Assembly: GCA_044238735.1 (NCBI GenBank)
Contig: JBIICS010000073.1
Location: forward strand, 1 to 14,314
From: JBIICS01 sp044238735
GTDB lineage: Bacteria > Bacteroidota > Bacteroidia > UBA4408
Length of the DNA: 14,314 nt
Reading direction: 5' to 3'
Position numbers and translations under genes: made by a program. A model generated the notes under the pieces. That model saw only the letters and a program-made list of their open reading frames with translations, was not told the origin of the DNA and ran no database searches. Below, one piece after another: positions 1 to 7,732 of the stretch (position 1 is its first letter; every line of letters begins with the position of its first letter).

Positions 1-1901
1 GAAGGCCTTCTAATATGGGAGGTAAAATTGATTATGATGATGAGTTGTATTATGAGGACATGTACATCTCGTTTAAAAATCCACAAAATTTATTTTACGC
101 CAAGGGTGATCGTGTTACCCGCGATGTTCCTTACACTCATTTACTCGAAAATACGATGCACCACGAATCTTTTGTAAGTTTAAGTTACGATGAAAAAACG
201 CTGGTTATTTATAAAGAAGATAAAATATGGTTTTCAGATCTTATTAATAACGAATGGAGCAAGCCAGTTAAATTTCCGCATCAGATAAATTTTTCTAAGC
301 ACATTCCGCATTTAAGCTTTACCAATAACAAAAACACCGTTTATTTTTCGGCATATACACGTAAAGGGCTCTTGGATATATTCAGGTCTGATAAAAACGA
401 TAAAGGCGAGTGGTCGAAGCCTCAAAAATTACCCGATTTTATCAACACAAAACTAAATGAAGATTCACCTGAAATCTCCCGCGAGGGAAAATCGCTCTAT
501 TTTTCATCTAACGGATTAAACGGATTTGGTGGATACGATATTTTTAAATCCACTCTAGATGCTAACGGTAATTGGACTACCCCCATTAACCTCGGACATC
601 CTATCAATTCTGCCGGAGACGATATTTATCTTAAATACCATAATGCAGAAAAAACAGGTTATTTTTCATCATCTCGTGCAGGCGGCAAAGGAAATATGGA
701 CATATATAAATTTCGTTATTTAGTTCGTCCTCAATTTGATCATTGCGTAAGTTATCAGAACAACAAAGGATACGTTGTTAATTTTGATGCTACTTCCACC
801 ATCTTTACCGGCAAAGAAAACGTAACTTATCTTTGGAACATGGGTGATGGAACCCAATACGAAGGAGCCAAAATTTCTCACGCCTACAAAACACCAAGCA
901 AGTATAATGTTACGCTGAGTATTCGGGATAATAATACGGGTAAGGTTAAAGAAAAAGAACAAAGCTATATTATTAACGTTGTTGATTTTTCGTATCTCAA
1001 TTTTAATATGTTTAAAGATAGTTTATATGTTGGTGAGCAAAATACTTTTGATTGCAGCAGAAGCACTATAACGGGAGGTAAGATAAATTTTGTGGCTTGG
1101 GATTTCTTTGAAGACGATGTGGTGTTGGATTCATTAAGAATTTCTAAAACATATGACAAGCCCGGTAATTATGAAGCTAAATTTATTTTAGATGGTGAAA
1201 AAGACGGGGATAAGTTCGTTTTGTGCCAATCTAAATCCTTTAGAGTGTTAGAAAAACCTTTACCAGTTTTAGCAGAGGTTGTTAATCCTGCACCTACAGA
1301 AGAAGTTAAAGCAGAAAAGCCACCGGTAAAATACGAACCCGACAAATCTGCAAAATCTGAAAAAGAGCTGGCTATAGCTCCTGAAAAACAGCAATCTAAA
1401 ACTCCTGAAAAGGAGTTAGCTAAAGCACCGGAAAAAGAAGTTAAATCTAAACCCGACAAAGTTATTGATTTAGGTAACAAATTTGATGCAAGCAAAACCA
1501 TTGCTCGTAATGATGTTTTAGACAGTGTAAGTTCTGGTATCGTTTTAAAAACTATTTATTTTGATTTCAATAGTTCTACTCTAACCAAGGAGGCAAAGAA
1601 AACGCTTGATCAAAATATAAAAATTTTAAAAGCTAATCCAAAATTAAAGTTTAACCTTAGTGTTCATACCGATAACAAAGGTTCTGAGGAGTATAATAAA
1701 GTTTTATCCGAAGATCGTGCACACAGCACTTTCAAATATTTAGTGAGGAGAGGGATTAAATCCAGACGAGTATCCGCTTCTTTAACACTAGGAGAATCTC
1801 AGCCTATTGCCCCCAACGAAAATAAAGACGGTACGGATAATCCGGCCGGTCGTGCTTTAAACCGACGGGTAGAGTTCCAGATTATTGGTCAGGAAAAATA
1901 A
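1..1901 (+). CDS. OmpA-family envelope protein with PD40 beta-propeller repeats and PKD domains (5' partial)
   Basis: Likely a periplasmic/outer-membrane protein that grips peptidoglycan through its C-terminus. Numbering from the first in-window ATG (position 15), residues about 49-240 hold WD40-like (PD40) repeats. Examples are the DSPEIS...LYFSSNG...GYDIFKS unit near 150-179 and a KNTVYFSAYTRKGLLDIFRS unit near 110. Two PKD-like domains follow: about 245-325, with WNMGDG at 274-279, and about 335-412. A Lys/Glu/Pro-rich linker spans about 417-490. An OmpA-like peptidoglycan-binding domain spans 513-628, with TIYFDF, the HTDN segment, LSEDRA and RRVEFQI. The frame is open to the left edge (codons from position 3) and no signal peptide follows the ATG, so the true start lies outside the window. 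The architecture recalls type IX secretion PorE-like proteins (propeller plus OmpA), but the PKD domains make that only a resemblance. Family call confident; precise role unknown. Confidence 0.88.
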   Translation, partial: RPSNMGGKIDYDDELYYEDMYISFKNPQNLFYAKGDRVTRDVPYTHLLENTMHHESFVSLSYDEKTLVIYKEDKIWFSDLINNEWSKPVKFPHQINFSKHIPHLSFTNNKNTVYFSAYTRKGLLDIFRSDKNDKGEWSKPQKLPDFINTKLNEDSPEISREGKSLYFSSNGLNGFGGYDIFKSTLDANGNWTTPINLGHPINSAGDDIYLKYHNAEKTGYFSSSRAGGKGNMDIYKFRYLVRPQFDHCVSYQNNKGYVVNFDATSTIFTGKENVTYLWNMGDGTQYEGAKISHAYKTPSKYNVTLSIRDNNTGKVKEKEQSYIINVVDFSYLNFNMFKDSLYVGEQNTFDCSRSTITGGKINFVAWDFFEDDVVLDSLRISKTYDKPGNYEAKFILDGEKDGDKFVLCQSKSFRVLEKPLPVLAEVVNPAPTEEVKAEKPPVKYEPDKSAKSEKELAIAPEKQQSKTPEKELAKAPEKEVKSKPDKVIDLGNKFDASKTIARNDVLDSVSSGIVLKTIYFDFNSSTLTKEAKKTLDQNIKILKANPKLKFNLSVHTDNKGSEEYNKVLSEDRAHSTFKYLVRRGIKSRRVSASLTLGESQPIAPNENKDGTDNPAGRALNRRVEFQIIGQEK

Positions 1902-1904
1902 TAT

Positions 1905-1935
1905 AAAGCCGCTCATCAAAAGAGCGGTTTTTCTT
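1905..1935 (+). terminator. Rho-independent terminator after the OmpA-family gene
   Basis: CCGCTC (1909-1914) pairs with GAGCGG (1922-1927) across a 7-base loop. Flanking G-T and A-T pairs extend the stem, and a T-rich tract (TTTTTCTTT) follows. It starts 4 bases after the stop codon and ends before mnmE, so it should separate the two transcription units. Confidence 0.85.
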
Positions 1936-1946
1936 TATTAAGATTT

Positions 1947-3347
1947 ATGGTAAGTCATTTAATAAATAACGATACAATAGTTGCCCTAGCTAGTCCTCAA
2001 GGTGCCGGTGCAATTGCAATTATTCGTTTATCTGGATACGATGCAATTAAGATTTGCGATCAGGTATTTACCAAAAAAGGTAAAGCACCTCGTCCGCTTT
2101 TAATGCAAAAATCGCATACACTGCATTTTGGAAACATCAGTAATGGCGATTATATAATAGACGAGGTTTTAGTATCCTTATTTTTTGCCCCCCATTCATA
2201 CACCGGCGAAAATATTGTAGAAGTTTCATGCCACGGTTCGGTTTTTATTCAGCAGCAAATTATTCAGTTATTTATTAAGCGGGGCGCTCGATTAGCACAA
2301 CCCGGCGAATTTACCCTGAGGGCTTTTTTAAATAAGAAACTAGATTTATCGCAGGCCGAGGCGGTGGCCGATTTAATTTCTTCCAATTCTGCCACATCGC
2401 ATCAGGTGGCCATGATGCACATGCGCGGAGGTTTTTCTAACAAAATTAAAACCCTTCGACAAGAGTTGGTGGACTTTGCAGCCTTAATAGAACTAGAGCT
2501 TGATTTTAGCGAGGAAGATGTGGAATTTGCCAATAGAGATGATTTAAAAAAACTGGTTTTAACAATCCAAAGCGTAATCAATAAATTAATCACCAGTTTT
2601 GAAGTTGGAAATGTAATTAAAAACGGTATCCCGGTTGCCATTGTAGGTAAGCCCAATGCCGGAAAATCTACCTTATTAAATACGTTACTGCAGGAAGAAA
2701 GGGCCATTGTAAGTGAAATACCCGGAACTACAAGAGATACAATAGAGGATGAAGTTACCTTGGGGGGTGTTTTGTTCAGGTTTATTGATACGGCAGGACT
2801 ACGAAACACAACCGATACTATTGAAGCAATAGGTGTTACAAAGGCGATCGAAAAGCTTAAAGAAGCAACCATTGTAATTTATTTATTTGATGTAAATGAA
2901 ATTTCGGCTCGTGAGTTAGAATTAAATTTAGAAGAATTAAGAAAACATAATTCCAGATCGGAGATGATTGCTGTTGGAAATAAAATTGATACCGATACTG
3001 AGCAGTACATCCGTAAAGAATTTGCATCGGTTAACGATTTAATTTTTATATCTGCAAAAAATCAGGAGAACATCGAGGAACTTAAGAATAAGTTAGTATC
3101 TATTTTTGACAAAAACACCATTAATGTTCCCGAAACAGTAGTAACTAACGCTCGTCATGTAGAAGCGCTAAGCAATGCATCTCATGCTTTAGAACGTGTT
3201 TTTGAAGGTTTAAATTCAAACATATCAGGCGATTTAGTAGCCATGGACATTAGAGACGCTTTACATTATTTAGGACTTATTAACGGCGAGATCACTACAG
3301 ACGACCTGTTAGGTTCTATTTTTACCCGTTTTTGTATCGGGAAGTAA
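1947..3347 (+). CDS. mnmE: tRNA uridine-5-carboxymethylaminomethyl(34) synthesis GTPase MnmE
   Basis: MnmE (TrmE/ThdF) works with MnmG to install the carboxymethylaminomethyl group on wobble uridine 34 of certain tRNAs, in the cytoplasm. The 466-residue product has the full family layout. An N-terminal tetrahydrofolate-binding domain begins NDTIVALASPQGAGAIAIIRLSG. The helical domain is interrupted by a G domain carrying P-loop GKPNAGKS (about 234-241), switch I GTTRDTIED, G3 DTAGLR (about 281-286) and G4 NKID (about 345-348). The protein ends in the invariant C-I-G-K motif with the catalytic cysteine. Length is normal for the family. The 45-bp gap to the previous gene contains a terminator, so mnmE is probably transcribed alone. 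It converges on the helicase operon and marks the left border of the accessory region. Confidence 0.97.
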   Translation: MVSHLINNDTIVALASPQGAGAIAIIRLSGYDAIKICDQVFTKKGKAPRPLLMQKSHTLHFGNISNGDYIIDEVLVSLFFAPHSYTGENIVEVSCHGSVFIQQQIIQLFIKRGARLAQPGEFTLRAFLNKKLDLSQAEAVADLISSNSATSHQVAMMHMRGGFSNKIKTLRQELVDFAALIELELDFSEEDVEFANRDDLKKLVLTIQSVINKLITSFEVGNVIKNGIPVAIVGKPNAGKSTLLNTLLQEERAIVSEIPGTTRDTIEDEVTLGGVLFRFIDTAGLRNTTDTIEAIGVTKAIEKLKEATIVIYLFDVNEISARELELNLEELRKHNSRSEMIAVGNKIDTDTEQYIRKEFASVNDLIFISAKNQENIEELKNKLVSIFDKNTINVPETVVTNARHVEALSNASHALERVFEGLNSNISGDLVAMDIRDALHYLGLINGEITTDDLLGSIFTRFCIGK

Positions 3348-3372
3348 GGATATTTTTTATTAATACTATCCT
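3347..3372. terminator. Weak inverted repeat between convergent mnmE and helicase genes
   Basis: AGGATA (3347-3352) and TATCCT (3367-3372) form a 6-bp stem around an A/T-rich 14-base loop. It touches the stop codons of both convergent genes. It may be a weak bidirectional terminator, but the stem is short and the T tract lies in the loop, so the call is tentative. Confidence 0.25.
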
Positions 3373-6300
3373 AACCAACTGCTAATTTGCGACTTTCATT
3401 AAATAACCCCGGCGGAATTGCTTCTTCTAAAATCCATTTAATACTCATTGGTTGACTTCCTTCGTGCGAAACATATTTAGCTTGGCCTAAAAAAACATAC
3501 GCCATTGTTAAACCATTTTCGTCAACGTTTTTTTCTCTAACAAATAATAGAATTGTTTTACCATCTTTTAAGTGATTGATGTATGACTTTCCCACAGAAG
3601 ATTCAGGCTTAGTAGAATTTTGACTTTGCCAATGAAATAAATTTGCTGTGATTGCATAATCTTCATACATTGTTGTTGGCGAGTAACTACCTTTTGACTT
3701 ATCTAGAGTTACAAAAAGCACCTCTGTATTTAAATCAACATTTTTAACTACTCCTTCACGACTTGAATACTTGTAATCCTGAGTGCTCAATTTTAATCCT
3801 ACTAAAATTTGACTCCGGGTAAATCGACCATGAACTTTTAAAGGAAACTGGAAGCGTAAGGAAATATTCTTTTCAATACACTCGCATTGATTTATTCTAA
3901 CTTCCAAATAACTCAACACTTCTTCTTTCAAAGTTTTATTTTTGAATACATCTTTAATACCATCAATTGCATTTATATAACCAATTTTATTAGGTGAATC
4001 TTGAAAAATATCGTAAAACAACATCAATATGAAAATTTGATTTTCAGTATTTTTAAAATCAAAATTATTTTCATTTTTCAGAAATGATCTAACTTTTTCG
4101 AAATAAGATACACTATCTGTCGATAACCAAGTTGTTCCGAGCAGTCTGCCAAATTGAACATCAAAATCAGTAGCAATAAAATCTTTCTTTATATTAGCTT
4201 TGCTTAACAGATAATCCCAAGTCTTTTTATGCTTGTATAGGTTAACCAAGTCTAAACTTTCAAATTTTAATAGATTAGGTAGGTTTAATGGTAATGTGCA
4301 ACTAGTATTAAAGTCCCTAATTTTCCTTATTAAATTATTTAAACCTGATCTCGTCGCATTGTTTATGTTTGCAATTATTATTTCTTTTGCTCTTCTTTCT
4401 AAAACAATAGAACAGCCTAAAGGTAAATGAGCGAAGTCTGTTTTAATTTCATCCTTCACAGCAATATGTGTTTTTCCAATCATTGCTCTGAACTTATGCT
4501 CAAAATCATATTCAGGATTTGAATTGCCAACAAAATCAAGTATAGTCAAACAATCTTTTCCTTCATGCAAACGAAGCCCGCGCCCCATCTGTTGAAGAAA
4601 GATTGTTAAACTATCCGTTGGTCTTAAAAATAAAACGGTATCAATTTGTGGTATATCAACGCCTTCATTAAACATATCTACAACAAATAGGTAGTTGATT
4701 TCTTTTGCTTTTAGTTTATTTAAAAGTGAAATCCTATCGTTCGAATTATCGCTTGTTAAATCAGCTGCTTTTAAACCCTTCTCAATAAACTTTTTCGCCA
4801 TAAATTGAGCATGCTTTTTTGAAACACAAAAACCTATAGCACAAACTTCATTTAAATTAGAAAGATATCTTTCGCAATTATGTATTATGTCAATAACGCG
4901 TCTATTGTCCTCTGAATAAATTTTTTCTAACTCGTTAATATCGTATCTTCCTTTGCGCCAACTTACATTTGATAAATCAATAGAGTCTGAGATTCCAAAA
5001 TACTGAAAAGGACAAAGCAGTTTGCGATTCATTGCTTCCGGTAATCTGATTTCAGCTGAAATGCTATTGCTGAAGTCTAATAAAATATCTTCACCATCCA
5101 TTCGTTCAGGAGTGGCAGTTAAACCAAGTAAAATCTTAGGTTTAAAATAACTTAGTATTGGTCTGTAACTTTTTGCAGGAATATGATGTACTTCATCAAT
5201 GACTATATAGTCATAAAAATCAGGTTTTAGGTTCAACTGACTAAGCCTATTTGCAATAGTTTGAACAGATGCAAAAACATGATTGTGGTTGGTAGGCTCG
5301 TGGCCACTGAACCACAATGATCCAAAGTTTTGATCCTTTAAAATATGACGATAAGTATGAAGCGCTTGCTTTAATATCTCTTCACGATGCGCAATAAACA
5401 AAAATTTTGCATTATGGTTTTGAGCATAAAACTGCTTAAAGTCAAAGGCGGAAATTACTGTTTTTCCTGTTCCAGTGGCTGCAATTACTAAATTTCTATA
5501 ATTCCCTTTTTCTCTTTCTGCCAATAAGCGCTCCAGGATTTCTTTTTGGAAATTGTGTGGCGTAATATCGAAAAAGTTCGAGAAATTATTTTCAGATTTT
5601 GAATATTTTTCTTCGTCAATTGCGTTACGCAGTTTGTCTTTATGTAAGTTAATGTCAAATAATTCAAATTCCGAGTCATTCCAATAGGTGTCAAAAGTTT
5701 TTTGAAATTTATTTATAACATGCGGAATCTCTTGAGTAGTGATTTTTAAATTCCATTCAAGTCCGCTAGTTAAAGCAGTTCGAGAAATGTTAGAAGAGCC
5801 AATGTAACCGGTATTAAAATTAGTATTTCTTAAGAATAAATATGCTTTCGCATGAACGCGTTCTTGTTTTGTATTATAAGATATTTTTATTTCTGTATTT
5901 GGAAGTTTTGCCAATTCTTCAATGGCTTTAGGTTCTGTTGCACCCATGTAGGTGGTTGTAATAATTTTAATTTTCTTACCCTTTTTTGTGAATTCTTGTA
6001 GTGCTTGCAAAAAAATTCGTAAGCCAGAAAAACGTATAAATGAAACTATCCATTGAATTTCATCAGCTGATTCTATTTCCTTACGAATTTCACTTTCCAA
6101 AGAAACTCCACTTTTGTTTCCAGTAAATAATTCAGATTGTCTAAGTCCAGTCGATGGTAATAAAGAAGCGACATGCTTTTCTAAATCTGCGTAAGGTGAG
6201 TTTATTTTTGAAAATACTGCTTTTAGGATTTTGCCTTCAGAAAGCAATAGATTTTCATCTATTCCCTGGTTTTTAATTTCGGACGACAAAAGTTGAATTA

Positions 6301-6520
6301 ACTTATTTGCTAACTCAATTTGATTTGCAGCAGAATCTTTGTCTTCTTTTAATAAGCCTAGCGTAGTTTGTAATATTTTAGAAAAGTATTGAGCAAGGAA
6401 TAGGGCAGCATCTTTTCGCTTTAGAGGAACAGATTCTATATAATATTGATCATGAGGAAGACTATCAATTTCATCAGAAATTAATTGATTAATCAATTGT
6501 TCGTATACTCCTTCAATCAT
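3371..6520 (-). CDS. PLD-like nuclease domain / SF2 DEAD-DEAH helicase / DUF3427 fusion protein
   Basis: A 1049-residue predicted ATP-dependent nucleic-acid enzyme. Residues about 130-285 are a phospholipase-D/HKD-nuclease-like domain: H223-A-K225 is followed by GSSNIS (241-246) and LTSGLEWN. The usual Asp of HxK-x4-D is replaced by Leu, so nuclease activity is not assured, or the family uses a variant site. Residues about 315-680 are an SF2 helicase core: Walker A AATGTGKT (347-354), DEVHH (442-446), TATP (468-471), FNEGVDIP (617-624) and the arginine-finger motif QQMGRGLR (643-650). The C-terminal third, ending about 895-1040, is DUF3427-like, with RFTRSQILVGL, YEDYAI, FHWQSQN and ILLFVRE. 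The start codon lies inside the 3' end of the upstream Nudix gene (8-bp overlap), implying translational coupling. Sequence shows the domains; a role in DNA repair or phage defence is inference. It converges on mnmE. Confidence 0.9.
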   Translation of the reverse strand: MIEGVYEQLINQLISDEIDSLPHDQYYIESVPLKRKDAALFLAQYFSKILQTTLGLLKEDKDSAANQIELANKLIQLLSSEIKNQGIDENLLLSEGKILKAVFSKINSPYADLEKHVASLLPSTGLRQSELFTGNKSGVSLESEIRKEIESADEIQWIVSFIRFSGLRIFLQALQEFTKKGKKIKIITTTYMGATEPKAIEELAKLPNTEIKISYNTKQERVHAKAYLFLRNTNFNTGYIGSSNISRTALTSGLEWNLKITTQEIPHVINKFQKTFDTYWNDSEFELFDINLHKDKLRNAIDEEKYSKSENNFSNFFDITPHNFQKEILERLLAEREKGNYRNLVIAATGTGKTVISAFDFKQFYAQNHNAKFLFIAHREEILKQALHTYRHILKDQNFGSLWFSGHEPTNHNHVFASVQTIANRLSQLNLKPDFYDYIVIDEVHHIPAKSYRPILSYFKPKILLGLTATPERMDGEDILLDFSNSISAEIRLPEAMNRKLLCPFQYFGISDSIDLSNVSWRKGRYDINELEKIYSEDNRRVIDIIHNCERYLSNLNEVCAIGFCVSKKHAQFMAKKFIEKGLKAADLTSDNSNDRISLLNKLKAKEINYLFVVDMFNEGVDIPQIDTVLFLRPTDSLTIFLQQMGRGLRLHEGKDCLTILDFVGNSNPEYDFEHKFRAMIGKTHIAVKDEIKTDFAHLPLGCSIVLERRAKEIIIANINNATRSGLNNLIRKIRDFNTSCTLPLNLPNLLKFESLDLVNLYKHKKTWDYLLSKANIKKDFIATDFDVQFGRLLGTTWLSTDSVSYFEKVRSFLKNENNFDFKNTENQIFILMLFYDIFQDSPNKIGYINAIDGIKDVFKNKTLKEEVLSYLEVRINQCECIEKNISLRFQFPLKVHGRFTRSQILVGLKLSTQDYKYSSREGVVKNVDLNTEVLFVTLDKSKGSYSPTTMYEDYAITANLFHWQSQNSTKPESSVGKSYINHLKDGKTILLFVREKNVDENGLTMAYVFLGQAKYVSHEGSQPMSIKWILEEAIPPGLFNESRKLAVG

Positions 6521-6911
6521 TTCTAATTTTTAAATATTCATTTAAAATTGGAACATCTGCTTCTGCCCAATCTAGGTTTAATAACTCACTTTTACTCAAC
6601 CATAAAAAATTAGTGTGTTCAGTTAATTTTATTTCACCATCTTTTATTTCACAAAGAAATGGAATAAGTTCTATTGCATTATTTTCTGAGTAATTGTGAG
6701 TATTGCTTTTAAGTTTTTTTTTGATCACAATGTTGATATTTAATTCCTCATATATTTCCCTAATTAAGCAGTCTTCATCAGTTTCACCTTTTTCAACTTT
6801 ACCACCAGGAAATTCCCACTTTAATGGTAATTTCATTTTTTCACTTCTTTGAGTTACTAAAACTTTTTGGTTACTTTCGATTATAGCACACGTAACAGAA
6901 GTTTTTCTCAT
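6513..6911 (-). CDS. Nudix hydrolase, MutT/NudG-like (deoxy)nucleoside triphosphate pyrophosphohydrolase
   Basis: Nudix enzymes of this type cleave NTPs or dNTPs, often oxidised or modified ones, to the monophosphate and pyrophosphate. The 132-residue protein is a normal length for MutT/NudG relatives. The Nudix box occupies residues 37-59: G37-x5-E43-x7-R51-E52-I-x-E55-E56-L-N-I, with Asn where the consensus has Gly, a tolerated substitution. It is preceded by the typical W-E-F-P-G segment (32-36), and the tail carries the TEHTNFLWLSKSELLNLDWAEAD segment seen in the MutT group. It is the first gene of a two-gene operon: its TGA stop (6513-6515) overlaps the helicase ATG. That fixed overlap suggests the two products act together. 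The substrate cannot be read from the sequence; 8-oxo-dGTP or a modified nucleotide are both possible. Confidence 0.92.
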   Translation of the reverse strand: MRKTSVTCAIIESNQKVLVTQRSEKMKLPLKWEFPGGKVEKGETDEDCLIREIYEELNINIVIKKKLKSNTHNYSENNAIELIPFLCEIKDGEIKLTEHTNFLWLSKSELLNLDWAEADVPILNEYLKIRND

Positions 6912-7085
6912 ATATTATTTAGCTCAATACTAATTTATACTATAAGACAAAAAAAATTATTATTTCGTAAATATTTTATTAACAACTATTTTCCAATTTT
7001 TTTCAAATAATTAAGCTGATTTTACCATAGCCCTTTTTAAGTAAAGTTAATATTCTATAAAAATGTAAAAAAATGAGATTTATAA

Positions 7086-7116
7086 TTGTAACAAATATTT
7101 ACTAAATTTGTTACAA
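7086..7116 (+). promoter_or_regulatory. Candidate AbiEi operator (perfect 11-bp inverted repeat) over the abiE promoter
   Basis: Arms TTGTAACAAAT (7086-7096) and ATTTGTTACAA (7106-7116) are exact reverse complements separated by 9 bases. The right arm contains most of the -7 box. It lies 10 bp before the abiEi start codon. AbiEi antitoxins of characterised systems repress their own promoter through inverted repeats, so this is the likely autoregulatory site. The repeat is seen directly; binding is inferred. Confidence 0.7.
7103..7110 (+). promoter_or_regulatory. Bacteroidetes-type -7 promoter element of the abiE operon
   Basis: TAAATTTG matches the Bacteroidetes housekeeping -7 consensus TAnnTTTG exactly. 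It would start transcription roughly 10 bp before the abiEi ATG. No good TTG -33 box at the usual spacing is visible; the nearest TTG (7086-7088) is only 14 bp away. An A-rich AAAAGAG precedes the start codon. Confidence 0.55.
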
Positions 7117-7126
7117 AATAAAAGAG

Positions 7127-7732
7127 ATGAGCATAGAAGAAAAAATACTTAAGCGCATAAAAACTATTCCAAGGGGAGAGTTATTTTTACCCGGCGATTT
7201 TAGTAATTTGGGCTCATCCGAGGCGGTAAGGATATCGCTTTTTCGATTAGAAAAAGAAGAGGTTATAACCAGAGTTGCGCAAGGAATTTATGTTCGCCCT
7301 AAAGAAAGTGCCTTAATTGGTCCACTAACACCATCTGCTGAAGATGTTGCTGAAGCCATTGCCAAACGAGATAGAATACGAACTGTACCTACAGGAACTT
7401 ATGCATTAAATGCCTTGGGGCTAAGTACTCAGGTGCCAATGAACATTGTATTATTAACGGATGGCTCTCCACGGGAAATAAAAGTAGGTAAGCGAACCAT
7501 AAAATTTAAGAAAACAACGCCTAAGAATTTGCTGGCGAAAGGTAAAATAAGCCGTTTAGTAATTCAAGCGCTTAAGGAAATTGGAAATGGTAAGGTAAGC
7601 ACAGATGAAGAGAAAAAAATATTAGCCCTGCTTAGAAAAGAAGATAAAAAAAATTTGTCGCATGACATATCATTAGCGCCAGTATGGATTCAAAAAATAA
7701 TGAAACAAGCATTAACGGATGGAAAAAATTGA
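7127..7732 (+). CDS. abiEi: Type IV toxin-antitoxin system antitoxin, AbiEi family (DUF6088-like)
   Basis: The predicted antitoxin and transcriptional repressor of an AbiE abortive-infection system. The 201-residue protein opens with a winged-helix domain (about 1-57: EEKILKRIKTIPRGELFLPGDF, then a recognition helix in SSEAVRISLFRLEKEE, then GIYVRP). This is followed by the AbiEi/DUF6088 C-terminal region with TVPTGTYALNALGLSTQVP and VLLTDGSPREIKVGKRTIKF. In this class the N-terminal domain binds the operon's own operator, and the antitoxin counteracts the toxin without forming a stable complex (family knowledge). Its last 14 bp overlap the start of abiEii, the usual coupled arrangement. A perfect inverted repeat over the promoter supports autoregulation. 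Confidence 0.88.
   Translation: MSIEEKILKRIKTIPRGELFLPGDFSNLGSSEAVRISLFRLEKEEVITRVAQGIYVRPKESALIGPLTPSAEDVAEAIAKRDRIRTVPTGTYALNALGLSTQVPMNIVLLTDGSPREIKVGKRTIKFKKTTPKNLLAKGKISRLVIQALKEIGNGKVSTDEEKKILALLRKEDKKNLSHDISLAPVWIQKIMKQALTDGKN

Noticed and set aside
1169..1501. 110-codon minus-strand frame inside the OmpA-family gene
   Set aside because: It is the mirror of the Lys/Glu/Pro-rich linker codons, which read as Ser/Phe-rich on the other strand. The plus-strand domains are unmistakable.
3371..6520. Assignment of the helicase to the Mokosh defence system
   Set aside because: Mokosh combines an SF1-type helicase with a PLD domain. Here the PLD-like domain is N-terminal to an SF2 DEVH core with DUF3427 and a Nudix partner, so the match is only superficial.
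6912..7085. Promoter for the Nudix-helicase operon
   Set aside because: A TTTG and a TAGTATTG are present on the minus strand, but the spacing (15 bp) and -7 match are poor, so I did not list a promoter.
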